This document shows, piece by piece, positions 22,494 through 33,062 of a stretch of DNA of 64,000 nt. Position 1 is the first letter of the stretch. Every line of letters starts with the position of its first letter. Source of the stretch: Amyloporia xantha. Its lineage: Eukaryota > Basidiomycota > Agaricomycetes > Polyporales > Adustoporiaceae. A program made the translations under genes and the position numbers. The notes below the pieces were generated by a model that worked only from the letters and a program-made list of their open reading frames with translations, did no database searches and had not been told where the DNA came from. The DNA is taken from NCBI GenBank assembly GCA_036971615.1, contig JAYKKR010000011.1, positions 930,001-994,000 on the forward strand, written 5' to 3'.

Positions 22494-25265
22494 CTAAGGC
22501 GAAGCGGGAGGCATCTCGGCGTCATCGACAGCGACGGGTGATGTTGCGGCATCAGGCTCTCGCTCCTCCGCGGCCATGCTCGCCATCTCGTCGTCGTCGA
22601 TCTCCAAGGAGAAACACCTGATTGAAGGTGTGGAGCCACCGGCGGGCGTCGACAGAGCTTCATTCGTGAAGTCCGATTGATCTCCTACAGAGCCACGCTC
22701 TGAGGTAGACCACGAAATGGGAGTGGCTCCCTCATGAGCGCTGTCCATGATCGCCCTCGCCTTGCGCCGTCGTTGCGCGTCCTGTTCCGCCTTCTGCACG
22801 AGCTCCACCGACAGATGCGCCTTGTCCAATAGCGTCTCGGCCTCCGCGTCGTTGTGGCGAGCGACGTCACGGCGCACTGACTCAAACTGCGCGATGAGCC
22901 CCTGTAATCTCGCCTCACCTGCCTCAATGCCCGCCATCGCCTGCCGCGTCCTCTCGCTCTCATCGCGCACGTTGTCCATCAACGTGTCCACGCGCACCTC
23001 CATGTTCGCGACTTGCGCACCAAGGCGATCCATCGCCATGTTCTCCTTGGCTGCACGCAGATCGTCCTGCAGAACCGTGACCATCTCCTCGAGCGCGGCG
23101 ATGCGAGCGACCGAGTCCTCAGAGCGCACATCTTGCAGAGTCTGCTCCGCGCCTTCAACTCTTGCCAGTAGGCCGCCAATCTGCCCCTCGGCGTTATCAA
23201 TGCGCTCGGTCATGTTGACCTGCTGCCTGTTGATGGCGAGCAGTGACTGCTGGAAGTTGTCGACCATGCTACCGAAGCGGTCTTGCCACGCCGTCATTAT
23301 GTTGATGTTCTTCTCGAGTCGGTGGCCTTGCTCAGTGAGGTACGCCGTAAATGGCTGGAAATGAGACAACTCCTGGTCCTGCGCGTGGCGCCCTTCATCC
23401 ATGGCGGTGGGGTCCTTGGAGAATCCTACGTAGTGGTGGTACTCGCCATGGTGGTCTGGCAGCCACACATTGACTTGGTCAGTTGATCGCGCCGTCCAGA
23501 AAGAGTGAAGCCGACTTACATTTTACCTCGCCAGGCCTGAGCCCAAGCCGCGCCGAGCGATCGCTCGAGCCGCTGGCCTCTGCCTCCTGGAGAGGACGGT
23601 CCGCGCGCTCCTTGCCCTTCCCTTTAGCCACCGCTGGAGGTGGCTTCCCAACCCACGCCTTCATCGAGCTGAGTGATGTCTTCGGGAGCGGCGCTATTGG
23701 GCGGGACGCAGCCGCATCGCTAGTCGCTGATGCCACCCGCAGCTGGCTGTCCACCTCCGCGTCGTCCTTCGCATCGACATCCGCGCTACCCGCCTTGCCA
23801 TCGTCCTTTTCCCCTTCTTCTTCATCCACATCCATCTCATCGCTCGCCTTCGATTCCGAACCCTTCGCCGCCGCTTTGCCCCGCTTGCCTCTATCCTCCA
23901 CAAACTCCTTCCTCTCCTCATCCCAGCGCGGTGGAGGAGGCTTGATGCCATCGGCGAGGCTGTTCTTGATGACGTCCTGATACTTGCTTGCCAGGACTGC
24001 ACCGTAGGGGCCCCTGATCGGATTGCCGCTCAGGTTGTGTGGCACGATCGAGCAGCCTATCTTGCGCTTCAGGCAGCGCATGCAACGCCGACCGTCCACG
24101 ACAGCAAGCCTGCATTCAGCTTTGGCCTTGGCGCAATTTCCGCAAGGCATCGCCTGAAGGCATGTCAGTCAGCATCGCTTGCCGCGCATCTGGTAAACGT
24201 ACTCACCGAGACAAATGTCTCCGTCTCCTCCATCTCCTCACTCTCGCCTTGAGCGTCCTCGTCCATGTCGTCATCTTCGGGCGCCGGCGACGCCTTCGCC
24301 TTTCCCTTTCCCTTCCCCGTCGACGATCCCGCCTTCGCCTTCGACCGCGTCTGCCTGGCGTCATCATCCTTTCCCGCAGGAGACTTGCGCGATGAAGCCT
24401 TCTCGTTCGTCTTCGACGTCGATGGCCCCGCCTTCGTCTTCGTCCGCGGCTCAGACTGGGCGGCCGTCGTTTCCTCTCCTGCCGCTTTCGCAGTGGTGGT
24501 CTTGACTCCGCCCTTGGATGCCGCCTTAGTTCCCGGCTTCGTCGTTGCAGCCCCTCCGCGCCGTGGCTTCTTCGTTACTGGTGCAGTGATGACGACGCCC
24601 TCATCGCCGTCCGTCGCTGGCGTCGTTCCCTTTGACCTTCTAGAGGCCGCCCCTGCGTCGTCATCCGCCCCCTTCTTCGCCACTTTCCCTCGACTCCCGC
24701 CTGCCTCTGCCTCCTCCGTCACCCCACTTGGCCCCGCAACTCCATCCCCACCCAGCGCAACCTCGCTCGTGCGCTTGCGCAACAGCGCTGCTGAGCCGTT
24801 AGTGATGACGTGGCGTATGGTTTCGCAGTGCACTCACCTTTCCACCAAAGGTTGCCCCCGAGGTCTTCGGCAATGTAATCGCCATTCCACACGTATTTGG
24901 AGAGGCCATGGCTTTGAATGGCGGGGTCGTCAACCTTGATGGCAGTCAAGTCCACTCCGCGCTTCTTGTGCGACGCCACCGTGTATTGCGCCATGGCGCT
25001 GACCAACAGCGGCGGCACTTGTAATCCCTCGCGGTGTTTTCCCAGCGCCTTGATCTTCGCGAAGATCGATTGCTAGAGCGCCATTATACAGACTCAGCGC
25101 CACAGTGCTCACCCTGATTGTGTTACAATCACTTACCACTTCCTCCCAGAAGTTGCTCTCAAACACCTTGTACTTCGCGTCGCGCTTCCCGGGCAGAAAC
25201 TTCAGCGCCTCTTCCAGGCGCACTGCGGCGATGATGATGTCGCTGTTGATGCTGGAGGCGGACAT
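22494..25265 (-). CDS. Transposon cargo C: Zn2Cys6-like and coiled-coil protein, 852 aa
   Basis: Five exons, every junction in phase: 25265-25137, 25072-24838, 24787-24207, 24153-23520 and 23473-22494. An N-terminal domain (MSASSINSDIIIAAVRLEEA; KYVWNGDYIAEDLGGNLWW) of unknown type comes first, about residues 1-125. A long Lys/Ala/Thr/Glu-rich disordered linker follows. Next is CGNCAKAKAECR then RRCMRCLKRKIGC at about residues 319-345. The spacing is C-x2-C-x6-C-x9-C-x2-C-x6-C, which fits a fungal Zn(II)2Cys6 binuclear cluster. The last ~325 residues are heptad-rich (AEGQIGGLLARVEGAEQTL; ALEEMVTVLQDDLRAAKE), a long coiled coil for oligomerisation. The cluster is internal, whereas Gal4-type factors usually have it N-terminal. 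Intact. It may bind the element's repeats; that is inference. Confidence 0.7.
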
Positions 25266-25511
25266 GGTGGTAGAAGCAAAGCGAGATGGGATTTGACAGC
25301 TGTGGTGATGGCGGTGGTGGTGGTGGTGGTGGTGGTAGAAGAAGAGACGAAGTCAGACCCACGCGGTGCATCGCGTTGGTTGATGGCGGGTGCCTGGCGG
25401 AAAGATCCGCGCCCGTTCGATCGGCACCGCACGTGTTGCGCTCATGGGTATATTAGATGCCTCTAGACGAACTTGGCACGTTTCCGCATTCCTTCCGCCT
25501 TGCTTTCAACC
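25266..25511. promoter_or_regulatory. Divergent promoter region, cargo C and D genes
   Basis: About 245 bp between the two divergent gene starts. It contains a (GGT)n tract around 25312-25340. Confidence 0.4.
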
Positions 25512-27174
25512 ATGTCGGAACACGCAGACGAGCTAGGTGAGCACATCATGTAGATATCCTCACGCCAACCTGCGCTCACTCCCCTCAGCCCGCCAAATAC
25601 TAGACTTCGACTCCTCGCCCATCAGAGGTGATGCCCCTCGCCCTACCCTGGACTTCGACTCCTCGCCCATCAGAGGGGATGTTTCTCGCCCAATTCTGGA
25701 TGTGGTGTCTTCGCCTTCGCCTTCGCCTTCACGCACTCTGCCACCAGCGCGTACGCTTGGCGATTTGTCCGCATCGCCATCGCCATCCCCGCCGCCGCTC
25801 AACTTTCGCTTTGCTATGTCGCCAACGCCTGACCTTGCCAACGTTCAGGGGGGATCTGCACAACGTAGCACTCCTCTCGATATGCCGCCACCGCTGTCCG
25901 CGCCTACTTCAAAAAGACGTGTGGACCTCGTCTTCCCCCAATTAACGTCCCCTCAACTACGTAGGCCCACAATGCAGTCGGCATCTTCCCAAGATATAGA
26001 TCTCTTCCGTCCATCGCTCAACATTTCGCCCTCACCGCCGAATACCTCGCTATCAAGACAACCGTTGGATTTCACCTCGCAATCGCGAATGCAGACCTCA
26101 CCTTTTAGATCCGCCCTGGACCTTTCGCCATCGCAGGTAAACACCCCGTTGCACCGTCCACAGCTTGACCTGGAGGCATCTCCAGAGCGAGTGCACAGCG
26201 CCCAGCCTACCTTCGAGTCGCCTGTCCCTCATCGTGCACACCTCGACTTGTCGCCATCGCTGTCTCCAGTCCTCCAGCTCCGCGATCAGCTGGATCTCCC
26301 GGCCACTCCATCCCCAGGTATGTCCACACTCATGTTTTTAAACCTATTTCCTACTGACACTCCATTCCTCTACTATTGAAGATAGAGGCGCGCCTATGGA
26401 TGGCGTCGTGGATGGCGGCGTGGACGGCGGCGTGGACGGCGGGATGGACGGCGCACTTGATCACGACCTTGCGCATAGCCAAGATGGTGATGTTGACATG
26501 GCGGATGAGCGCCTCATCCAACTCAATCGCCAGGTATTTTGCCTCGCTTTCTCTTGCCTTTGTGTTTGAATACTCATAGACAGTACCTTGACATTATAAA
26601 TGAGGTGTTGGACGAGCACAACATACCCCGCGGTCCTCTGGTAAGTGAAAGCCCTCCATCGCCTTCATCGTCATGCTGATACCACTCCAGGACTTGGAGG
26701 CACACCGTCAGCGGCTCAGAGACCGTGGCCAGGATCTCCCTCGTACCTTCGCCCTCGCTCCCATTCTGGATCACGACGAGGACATCATTGACTCAAGTAA
26801 GTACAGCGAAATTCACCCTTTCACCATACTTAAATATGCAAAGAATTGGAGAATCCATACTTTGATGATGGCAGAGGCCACTCCCCCAATAGCGCCATGA
26901 ACGCCATCGAGATTAAATTCGGTATGACACTGCGCTCGCAATTTGCCATTCGCTAAAGAAAACAATAGAAGGTTTTCCTCGCGGAAGCGAAGAAAACTTG
27001 ATGTTCCTTCAAGCGCAATCCCTGAGCGAGAGGTTACGACGTATAGAAGAGGACATCGACGTCGCCAACGCAATCTTGAAGCTGCACCAGCCCATCAAAT
27101 CCTTGCTCACAGCCAAGCCACCGCAGGACGGGACCACTGGGGTTGAAGCCATGATGTGGAATGGCGAGATATAA
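25512..27174 (+). CDS. Transposon cargo D: Ser/Pro-rich repeat protein, about 450 aa
   Basis: From ATG 25512. The first exon is 25 nt (MSEHADEL), followed by seven exons in total with in-phase GT..AG introns. The N-terminal half is low-complexity: repeats of the form LDFDSSPIRGD and then many L-D-x-S-P units (PLDFTSQ, ALDLSPSQ, HLDLSPS), a pattern suited to disordered, phosphorylatable chains. A short Asp/Gly/Val repeat (DGGVDGGVDGG) follows. The C-terminal part is better ordered: YLDIINEVLDEHNIPRGPL, DLEAHRQRLRDRGQDLPRTF and SLSERLRRIEEDIDVANAIL, likely helical. It stops at TAA 27172-27174, about 200 bp before the right terminal repeat. No family is recognised and no frame break was seen. 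Nuclear or chromatin binding is a guess from the company it keeps. Confidence 0.6.
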
Positions 27175-27375
27175 TTCGTTATACAGTATATACTCCGATG
27201 TCGTTGGCATCAAGGACAAAATGTAGTCACAGAATATTGAGTTGCTTTACCAATATACGCGAACACATGACCTGGCGGCGCCGATACCGCGCCATGAAAA
27301 TACCATCCCAGTGGGCATACCAGGCCCATAAGCGCGGCGCGCCATGATGCGCGATATGAATACCACTGCATCCAC

Positions 27376-27836
27376 CATCGGCCGACGCTACTTGAAGGCG
27401 ATAATATACCACGGAAATATGGCGCACTCGGCCGCGCCGTGTCTAAAGGCTATATTATAGCCCTCGGCCGACGCTACTGGAAGGCGATAATATACCACGG
27501 AAATATGGCGCACTCGGCCGCGCCATGTCTACAGGCTATATTATACCCTCTCGGCCGACACTACTTGCAGGCGAGAATATACCACAGAAATATGGCGCAC
27601 TCGGCCGCGCCGTATCTACAGGCTATATTATACCCTCTCGGCCGACGCTACTTGAAGGCGAGAATATACTACGGAAATATGGCGCACTCGGCCGCGCCGT
27701 ATCTACAGGCTATATTATACCCTCTCGGCCGACCCTGCACTGCAGGCTATAGCGATGGCGTCGGCCGACGTCCGCTCTCCTTACTAAGTAATAAAAATTT
27801 CACCCATATCTCTCCCTATAGAGTAGGCTATAGTGA
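27376..27836 (-). repeat. Right inverted terminal repeat with 86-bp tandem units
   Basis: Inverted copy of the left terminal repeat. Units starting CGGCCGACRCTACT lie at about 27380, 27466, 27552 and 27639. The unique outer part, 27726-27836, is nearly identical to the left end. The innermost border matches the left one (reverse-complement reading TATTATCGCCTTCAAGTAG). Confidence 0.9.
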
Positions 27837-29223
27837 CTGTATGGTGTGTGCATTCTCCCTGTCCGAGCTGAGTGCGACGTACCTCAACGCCCGAAGCACC
27901 ACTCCAGGCCAGACGGCACTATGTAGACGATTGACGATAAGTTGTGCATGACTCCAACCAAAATAAAATCGACACAGTCTTGCGATGACGTCCAGCTGAG
28001 GCTCCCGTTCCCAGTCCATCCAAAATCTATCGGGGGTCGGAGACGGTCTAATCGTCTCTGATGTGATTGGATGCACGTATAGGAACAATACATCAACATC
28101 AGGGAAGTCGTCTGTGACTGACTTTGCCACAGAGGGATATTTTTGCCCGATATAACCACGCGCGTTCGTCTGTAGTTCTGCGCGCAAGTCTTGGCGCCAC
28201 ACGTTTAAAAATCCGGTAAGTTCTTGGCGTGAAAGTGTTTGAGCAGCCTCCAAAAGGCGATCGCCAAAACCACACATCGCCAATCCATGTGCAATCCCGA
28301 CTCCGCAACCGGCAAGACCTGATACGTCGTAATCTCCGCCCCGTAGTATAGCCACGAGGATAAGGCCCCCTTGTGTAAGGCGAACAGATGGATGCTGCAA
28401 AATGTTAGATGCTGTATATGTGGCGACACAGTTTCTGCCGAATGATACTTGTTCCGATTCGTACAGACGATCACCGGTACTCCCAATAGACATCTTTGGG
28501 CTAAAAAAAAGAATGACGGCCTTTGTTAGACGTGAATGGACTCAACGACGATGAGTATTTATACACGACATTATTGGGCTGCGCGGGCAACTCGGTAGCC
28601 CGAGCTACAGAGTGTTTCATTTTCAAGGAGGGGACAATACTCACTTCCGTATAATCCTAATGGCACCAAACAGTAGTGCATCCACATCGTCTGTTATCAC
28701 GGCATCCACGATTCCCATTCGGTTCAAATAAGCAAGTTCCGCTTCTGCTTCCCCGGGTGCCTATGCTCATTTCAGTACAACACAACCAGAAATGAAACAT
28801 AATCGTACTGTCCGTCGTTCAAAACCAAACGCATCGACAATTGCATGAGCACCTTGCGTCAGTGGGTGCGGATCCATCCCGATCCGTTTACCGCGTTTCT
28901 GAACCGCGCGATTCGGCCCGTCGAACACGAAAACAGGAAGGAGTGGCATTGTTGTCAATTTCGCGCATTTGTAGAAAAAGGTTCTCAGTTCCGGGTTTCG
29001 TCCACCTCGGCCGCTCGCGGCATGATAAAACCATATACTAGCATCCACGCCGACTCTTAGACCGCGTACACCATCTGGGTTTCTTTCAAATCCGTCGACG
29101 ACAGCCAGATGAGTCAAAGTGCGAACTTCGACTGCGGGATTGAGAATCTGTGCAGTACAATTTAATTATGCGTCGTTAAACAAAGCACATTACACGTACG
29201 TCCCATAAACCCGCGACTCCCAT
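27832..29223 (-). pseudogene. XPG-like nuclease, 5' fragment with catalytic domains
   Basis: Starts with MGVAGLWD in a short first exon (ATG 29221-29223; intron GTACGT..GCACAG). The N domain has VGVDASIWFYHA and VFVFDGPNRAVQKRGKR. The I domain has APGEAEAELAYLNRMG and AVITDDVDALLFGA, then GGDYDVSGLAGCGVGIAHG. These hold the acidic metal ligands and the helix-two-turn-helix of the FEN1/XPG/GEN1 superfamily, structure-specific 5' nucleases of DNA repair. An intron of about 154 nt precedes PKMSIGSTGDRLYE. The frame then runs to SDRENAHTIQ, enters the transposon's terminal repeat and stops there at TAG 27832-27834. The missing C-terminal region is at 9511-10077. The truncated product keeps the nuclease core but loses its tail, so residual activity is possible but unproven. 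Confidence 0.8.
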
Positions 29224-32200
29224 AGTGAGACTGTATAACACAAACGGTCCCGACAGTCTTTTAAATTATGCCTTACTACGCAAGCTTATGCAGGTCAGAT
29301 CAACCACCCCGATATCACACGTAATAGCAATGCCGGCAGCACGCTGTCTGACTGGCATGGATTATGAACAAGCATAACTCTCTTCGCGTCGATGTACGGA
29401 AGTGTCCGGTACTCGACAGGCAAGGAAAAAAAAAGTCTTTTAATCTTCGCCGAATTCACATGACACCTAGCCCCTTTATGATGGCATGGTGGCGAACAAA
29501 GTGAGGGTGAAATACACACGATACCTCAGACTGTAAATCCCGGACCTTTGGAGCAACTTCTGTCAGTTTTCTTCACGTGATGTCTGCGCATGGTGGCTGA
29601 CCGTGTCTAAATTGTGGCTGCTGTGGTAACGGGGCGCGTCTGCTGGGTTGGCCGTCGGTCAGTCGACAACCTACATCTGTGATAGTGTGCGAACTGTCTG
29701 TAATTTTTTTTTCGTTGACTGCGTTGCAAACATCCGTTTCCTGTCAACTCTATGCAGTCCTTGACGCCACCTTCCAACCATTAGTCACTCGCACTCTACC
29801 GCTACCGATCCTCTGCTCAAGTTCTCTCGCTTGCTCCGCATAACATTTTCAAGTCTCCTATTCGACTTACAGCGCGAATCTCTACTTCTGCTCCCCTACC
29901 CGTACACTCATACGGTGGTATGTTCATGTAACGTTCCATGCATCCACGCTGTCTGTGGCGCTCGATATGTTTCATCCATATGACTGTCTCTTACGCGCCT
30001 GTGCTAAACACGCCATCGACGTGCCCATTTATCTATCTGCAAACACCGAACTTAAGGACCATGCATTAGCAGCGATAGTCATAACCTGTGAACTGGTAAG
30101 TTGTGAAGCTACCTCTTTCCCGTGAATATCGGTTCGAGTTACCGTATCGTCGTCTTACTCTCTATGCCAGGCCGGAACCCCATGTTCGGGACATACGACT
30201 CGACATGCTTCTCTTAACCATCCCATTCTGGATGGTTACTTCGAGACCACCCTCCTGATCTGCGACTTGTGCTGGTGATAATCCAAGAAGTTGGTCCAAT
30301 GTCATACAACTTTTCATGTTGGGGGAAGATTATCGGTAAAACCAGATTCTGGTTTGAGTGAATGAGGGTTGGGGATGGCAATAGCTGACTGCAGTCGGTT
30401 GTCATACATGTAAGCAAGACACCCAGTGCAGCATGATGGGTCCTCTATTACGGATGCATATCCTAATGTGTTAAGTGAGTGCTTCTGGATATGCAACATT
30501 AAAATCTGTCTGAACAGTAGAACTTTGGCTCTGAAGTCTGTAACTCTCCATGTAGTGTGAGATAGAGATTGACTATCTCGATCTGCAGACAGTCACAGAG
30601 ATTCTGGTAACTATTAGTCATACTTACTATCCTATTGAAGACTCTTACCACCTGTTAAAACCAATTTGGGAATATTCTAAGTAAAGGGATTGTTTTTATA
30701 ATTGTTTTATATACACTTACTGTATTGTATGTGACACAAATAGACATGGTAAGGTGGATTGGACATTTCCTGGTGTTGGCTGTAGTATTCACTCCCAACA
30801 GCTACATGTATTGAATAGGTACCATGGACTATGACTCAATATCACATGCATAACCACCTATTCAGACATGCAGTGGTTAGGGGAGAAATTATAGTGGTAT
30901 CTGAATCCTGTATATACCACCAAACTGCATGAAGGTCATATTGCAATATCTCCAATATCATAAAAGTAAATGAATGTATCAGGACTGTTAATCACACACA
31001 CCATTTTCAGTGGATGGTCCGACTTATGGATGGTGATGACCAGTATGATGCATACCTGTATTGTAATGTTGTCAGTGCAACATCGTAATGACCGGCACAC
31101 CCGCTCCGGTCGGGAATCAAAGCATATATATATTCCCAATCTTGCACTTGTGGACGATCATTCCTCTACCACGCATCATGTATTCTACATCATTCTTGCC
31201 AGTCTTTGTCGTACCAGAACACACTGTCATTCATTTTCATAGTCTATGCTGCCCTGATCCCTTTCCGGAACAGGGACCTGTTTGTATCGGCAACGAGGAC
31301 ATCTACCTTGAAGGAATTGTCGATCGAATTGTGGACCTACAACAATCATGTGCAATACTTGCCATTGCATTGAAATCAGTCAAAGCTGAGGTCTGGATTG
31401 CCATACCTTATCAGTCTCTACGTGTCAGCCACCTCCATCTTGTGGTCATCACTGTAAAGCGACGTCTTGGCCTAGTGTCTCCGGACAATAACATCTTGGC
31501 ACTGACAGGTGAGTTATTCAATATCGGAGATAAAACCAAAGCTGACCACAGCTGACCACTGGTGAAACAAGAAAATGCCATTCACCCACGCACTAGCTTC
31601 TTCAAACGTGGTCACAAGAATAATGATTGTCACCGTCGTGATATGGTTTCCCACAGGGAGTAAATTCTGAATTATTTCTGAAGAGGTACTGTCCATAGAC
31701 AGACATATCCTGACTGACAGCTAAATCTGACATTATATAGCAGATACTGATCCTAGTATCTCTACATTAATATACCTCAGCAAAACTCTGCACCATTGAT
31801 ATCGAGACATCATTTGATAATCTTCCTTAAGCCCAGTTCACAGTTTGAATATAGTAGTTTGATACGTTTTCTTAATTCTCTGAAAGATTTATGTGTCTCT
31901 TTTTCTTCACCAGCAAAACCAACATTCTCTTATGGACTTTATCCCATCTTACTCTCTTATTAGGGAAATTTTGATACACTTACCACCAACACAAATATTA
32001 TTCTAAATCTCTTCATTGTCCTCATTTGATTATTACTGCCTTGTTCAAGGAAATAAAATATTTTAAGTTGGCCAAGAAAGTTTGGAATGTTGTGAATGTA
32101 GGTGGGGTCCAGTAGATGGCAGACTGCCTATATGCAATCCAAACCCTTCACTTAACTTCTTAGCAATGCATTCAAAACAAAATGATCGATAACACCCACC

Positions 32201-32398
32201 CAAACAAGAATTAAAAGGAAAATAACTTATGCACGTGGTCAGTATATACATGTTTACTTGATGGACTTAATGCGGATATATCATTCAGAAAAAAACCCCC
32301 CGATTATCACCTCTGATGATTCTTGCTTTTACAAAGACACAGACTATTAAACGTACATCATAAGCCACACTGTCAAATCTTGCTACAACATCTCTCAT
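29224..32398. other. Mostly non-coding; becomes AT-rich after about 30.3 kb
   Basis: No gene can be supported. A short exon-like frame at about 29969-30097 (MFHPYDCLLRACAKHAID, ending at a GTAAGT donor) could be a fragment of an F-box-type gene. A 155-codon frame at 31088-31555, with FPEQGPVCIGNEDIYLEGIV and a poly-hydrophobic lead, looks protein-like but matches nothing I know. Base composition shifts to AT-rich from about 30.3 kb. Confidence 0.35.
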
Positions 32399-33062
32399 AT
32401 GGATATCCAGCACTACACTGTATTCCTTATTCCAACGGATTCAAAATGTCTACCGTATATGACGGAAATGATGACCTTTCCAATCCCTCCTTCATTCCCC
32501 AACAAGTCGCCGCCATTCCGTGCCGGCTTGCATCCATACCCAGAACTTCTGATGCAATATGCACAGACAAATGGCACCTCTGTCCCATGGCGATTCCATG
32601 TAAGATACAAATCTCACTATAATATAACATATGAGCATTGTGTTGTTACCAACGGACAAACAAAATGATACCACGAACTACCATATTGGCATCATGATCA
32701 TAACTGTTCTCCGTCTGTAACAACACAACGACCCTAGATCATAAATTGTTTTTATAAATCTCTGTACAATACTGAAAATACTAACATGGTCATATCAGGA
32801 AATTGCATATATAGAAGGAATTAATGCACCACTCACAAAACCATTCATCCTCTTCTACCCGGTCATTTCTCGAGATGGACACCCATTTTCAATCAATGAA
32901 TGTGCTCGTGACATACAGGAGGACCACTATAATGATGAAAGTCCATGGCTAGGTGATCTTATAGTGGCAAAGTATACAGACAGAACATATACCACGATGA
33001 TGGACATCTCAGAATCAGACTATATCATGATCAAGTTATACTTACGAGCGTGTAGTCCATAA
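32399..33062 (+). CDS. Small orphan protein, 154 aa
   Basis: Two exons, 32399-32599 and 32799-33062, are joined in phase across a 199-nt intron (GTAAGA..ATATCAG), long for this window. The protein begins MDIQHYTVFLIPTDSK. It continues with PIPPSFPNKSPPFRAGLHPY and, after the intron, APLTKPFILFYPVISRDGHPF, then SPWLGDLIVAKYTD, ending LYLRACSP. I recall similar small hypothetical proteins in agaric genomes but no function. There is no signal peptide or membrane segment. It lies in an AT-rich island whose composition differs from its neighbours. The coherent frame on both sides of the intron is the main support. Confidence 0.55.

Larger units (their letters stand above)
10082..27841. mobile_element. 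KDZ-family DNA transposon carrying a TET/JBP gene
   Basis: About 17.8 kb bounded by long inverted terminal repeats. The outer ends match as CAGTCA(T/C)TATAGCCTACTC at the left and as its reverse complement at the right. Inside are a KDZ transposase, a TET/JBP dioxygenase and four further genes. KDZ (Kyakuja-Dileera-Zisupton) elements linked to TET/JBP genes are an established basidiomycete class. The element sits inside an XPG-like nuclease gene, whose halves flank it. No clear direct target-site duplication was found outside the repeats. The transposase has frame breaks, so this copy is probably not autonomous now. Element identity is firm; the exact ends are good to within a few bases. Confidence 0.9.
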
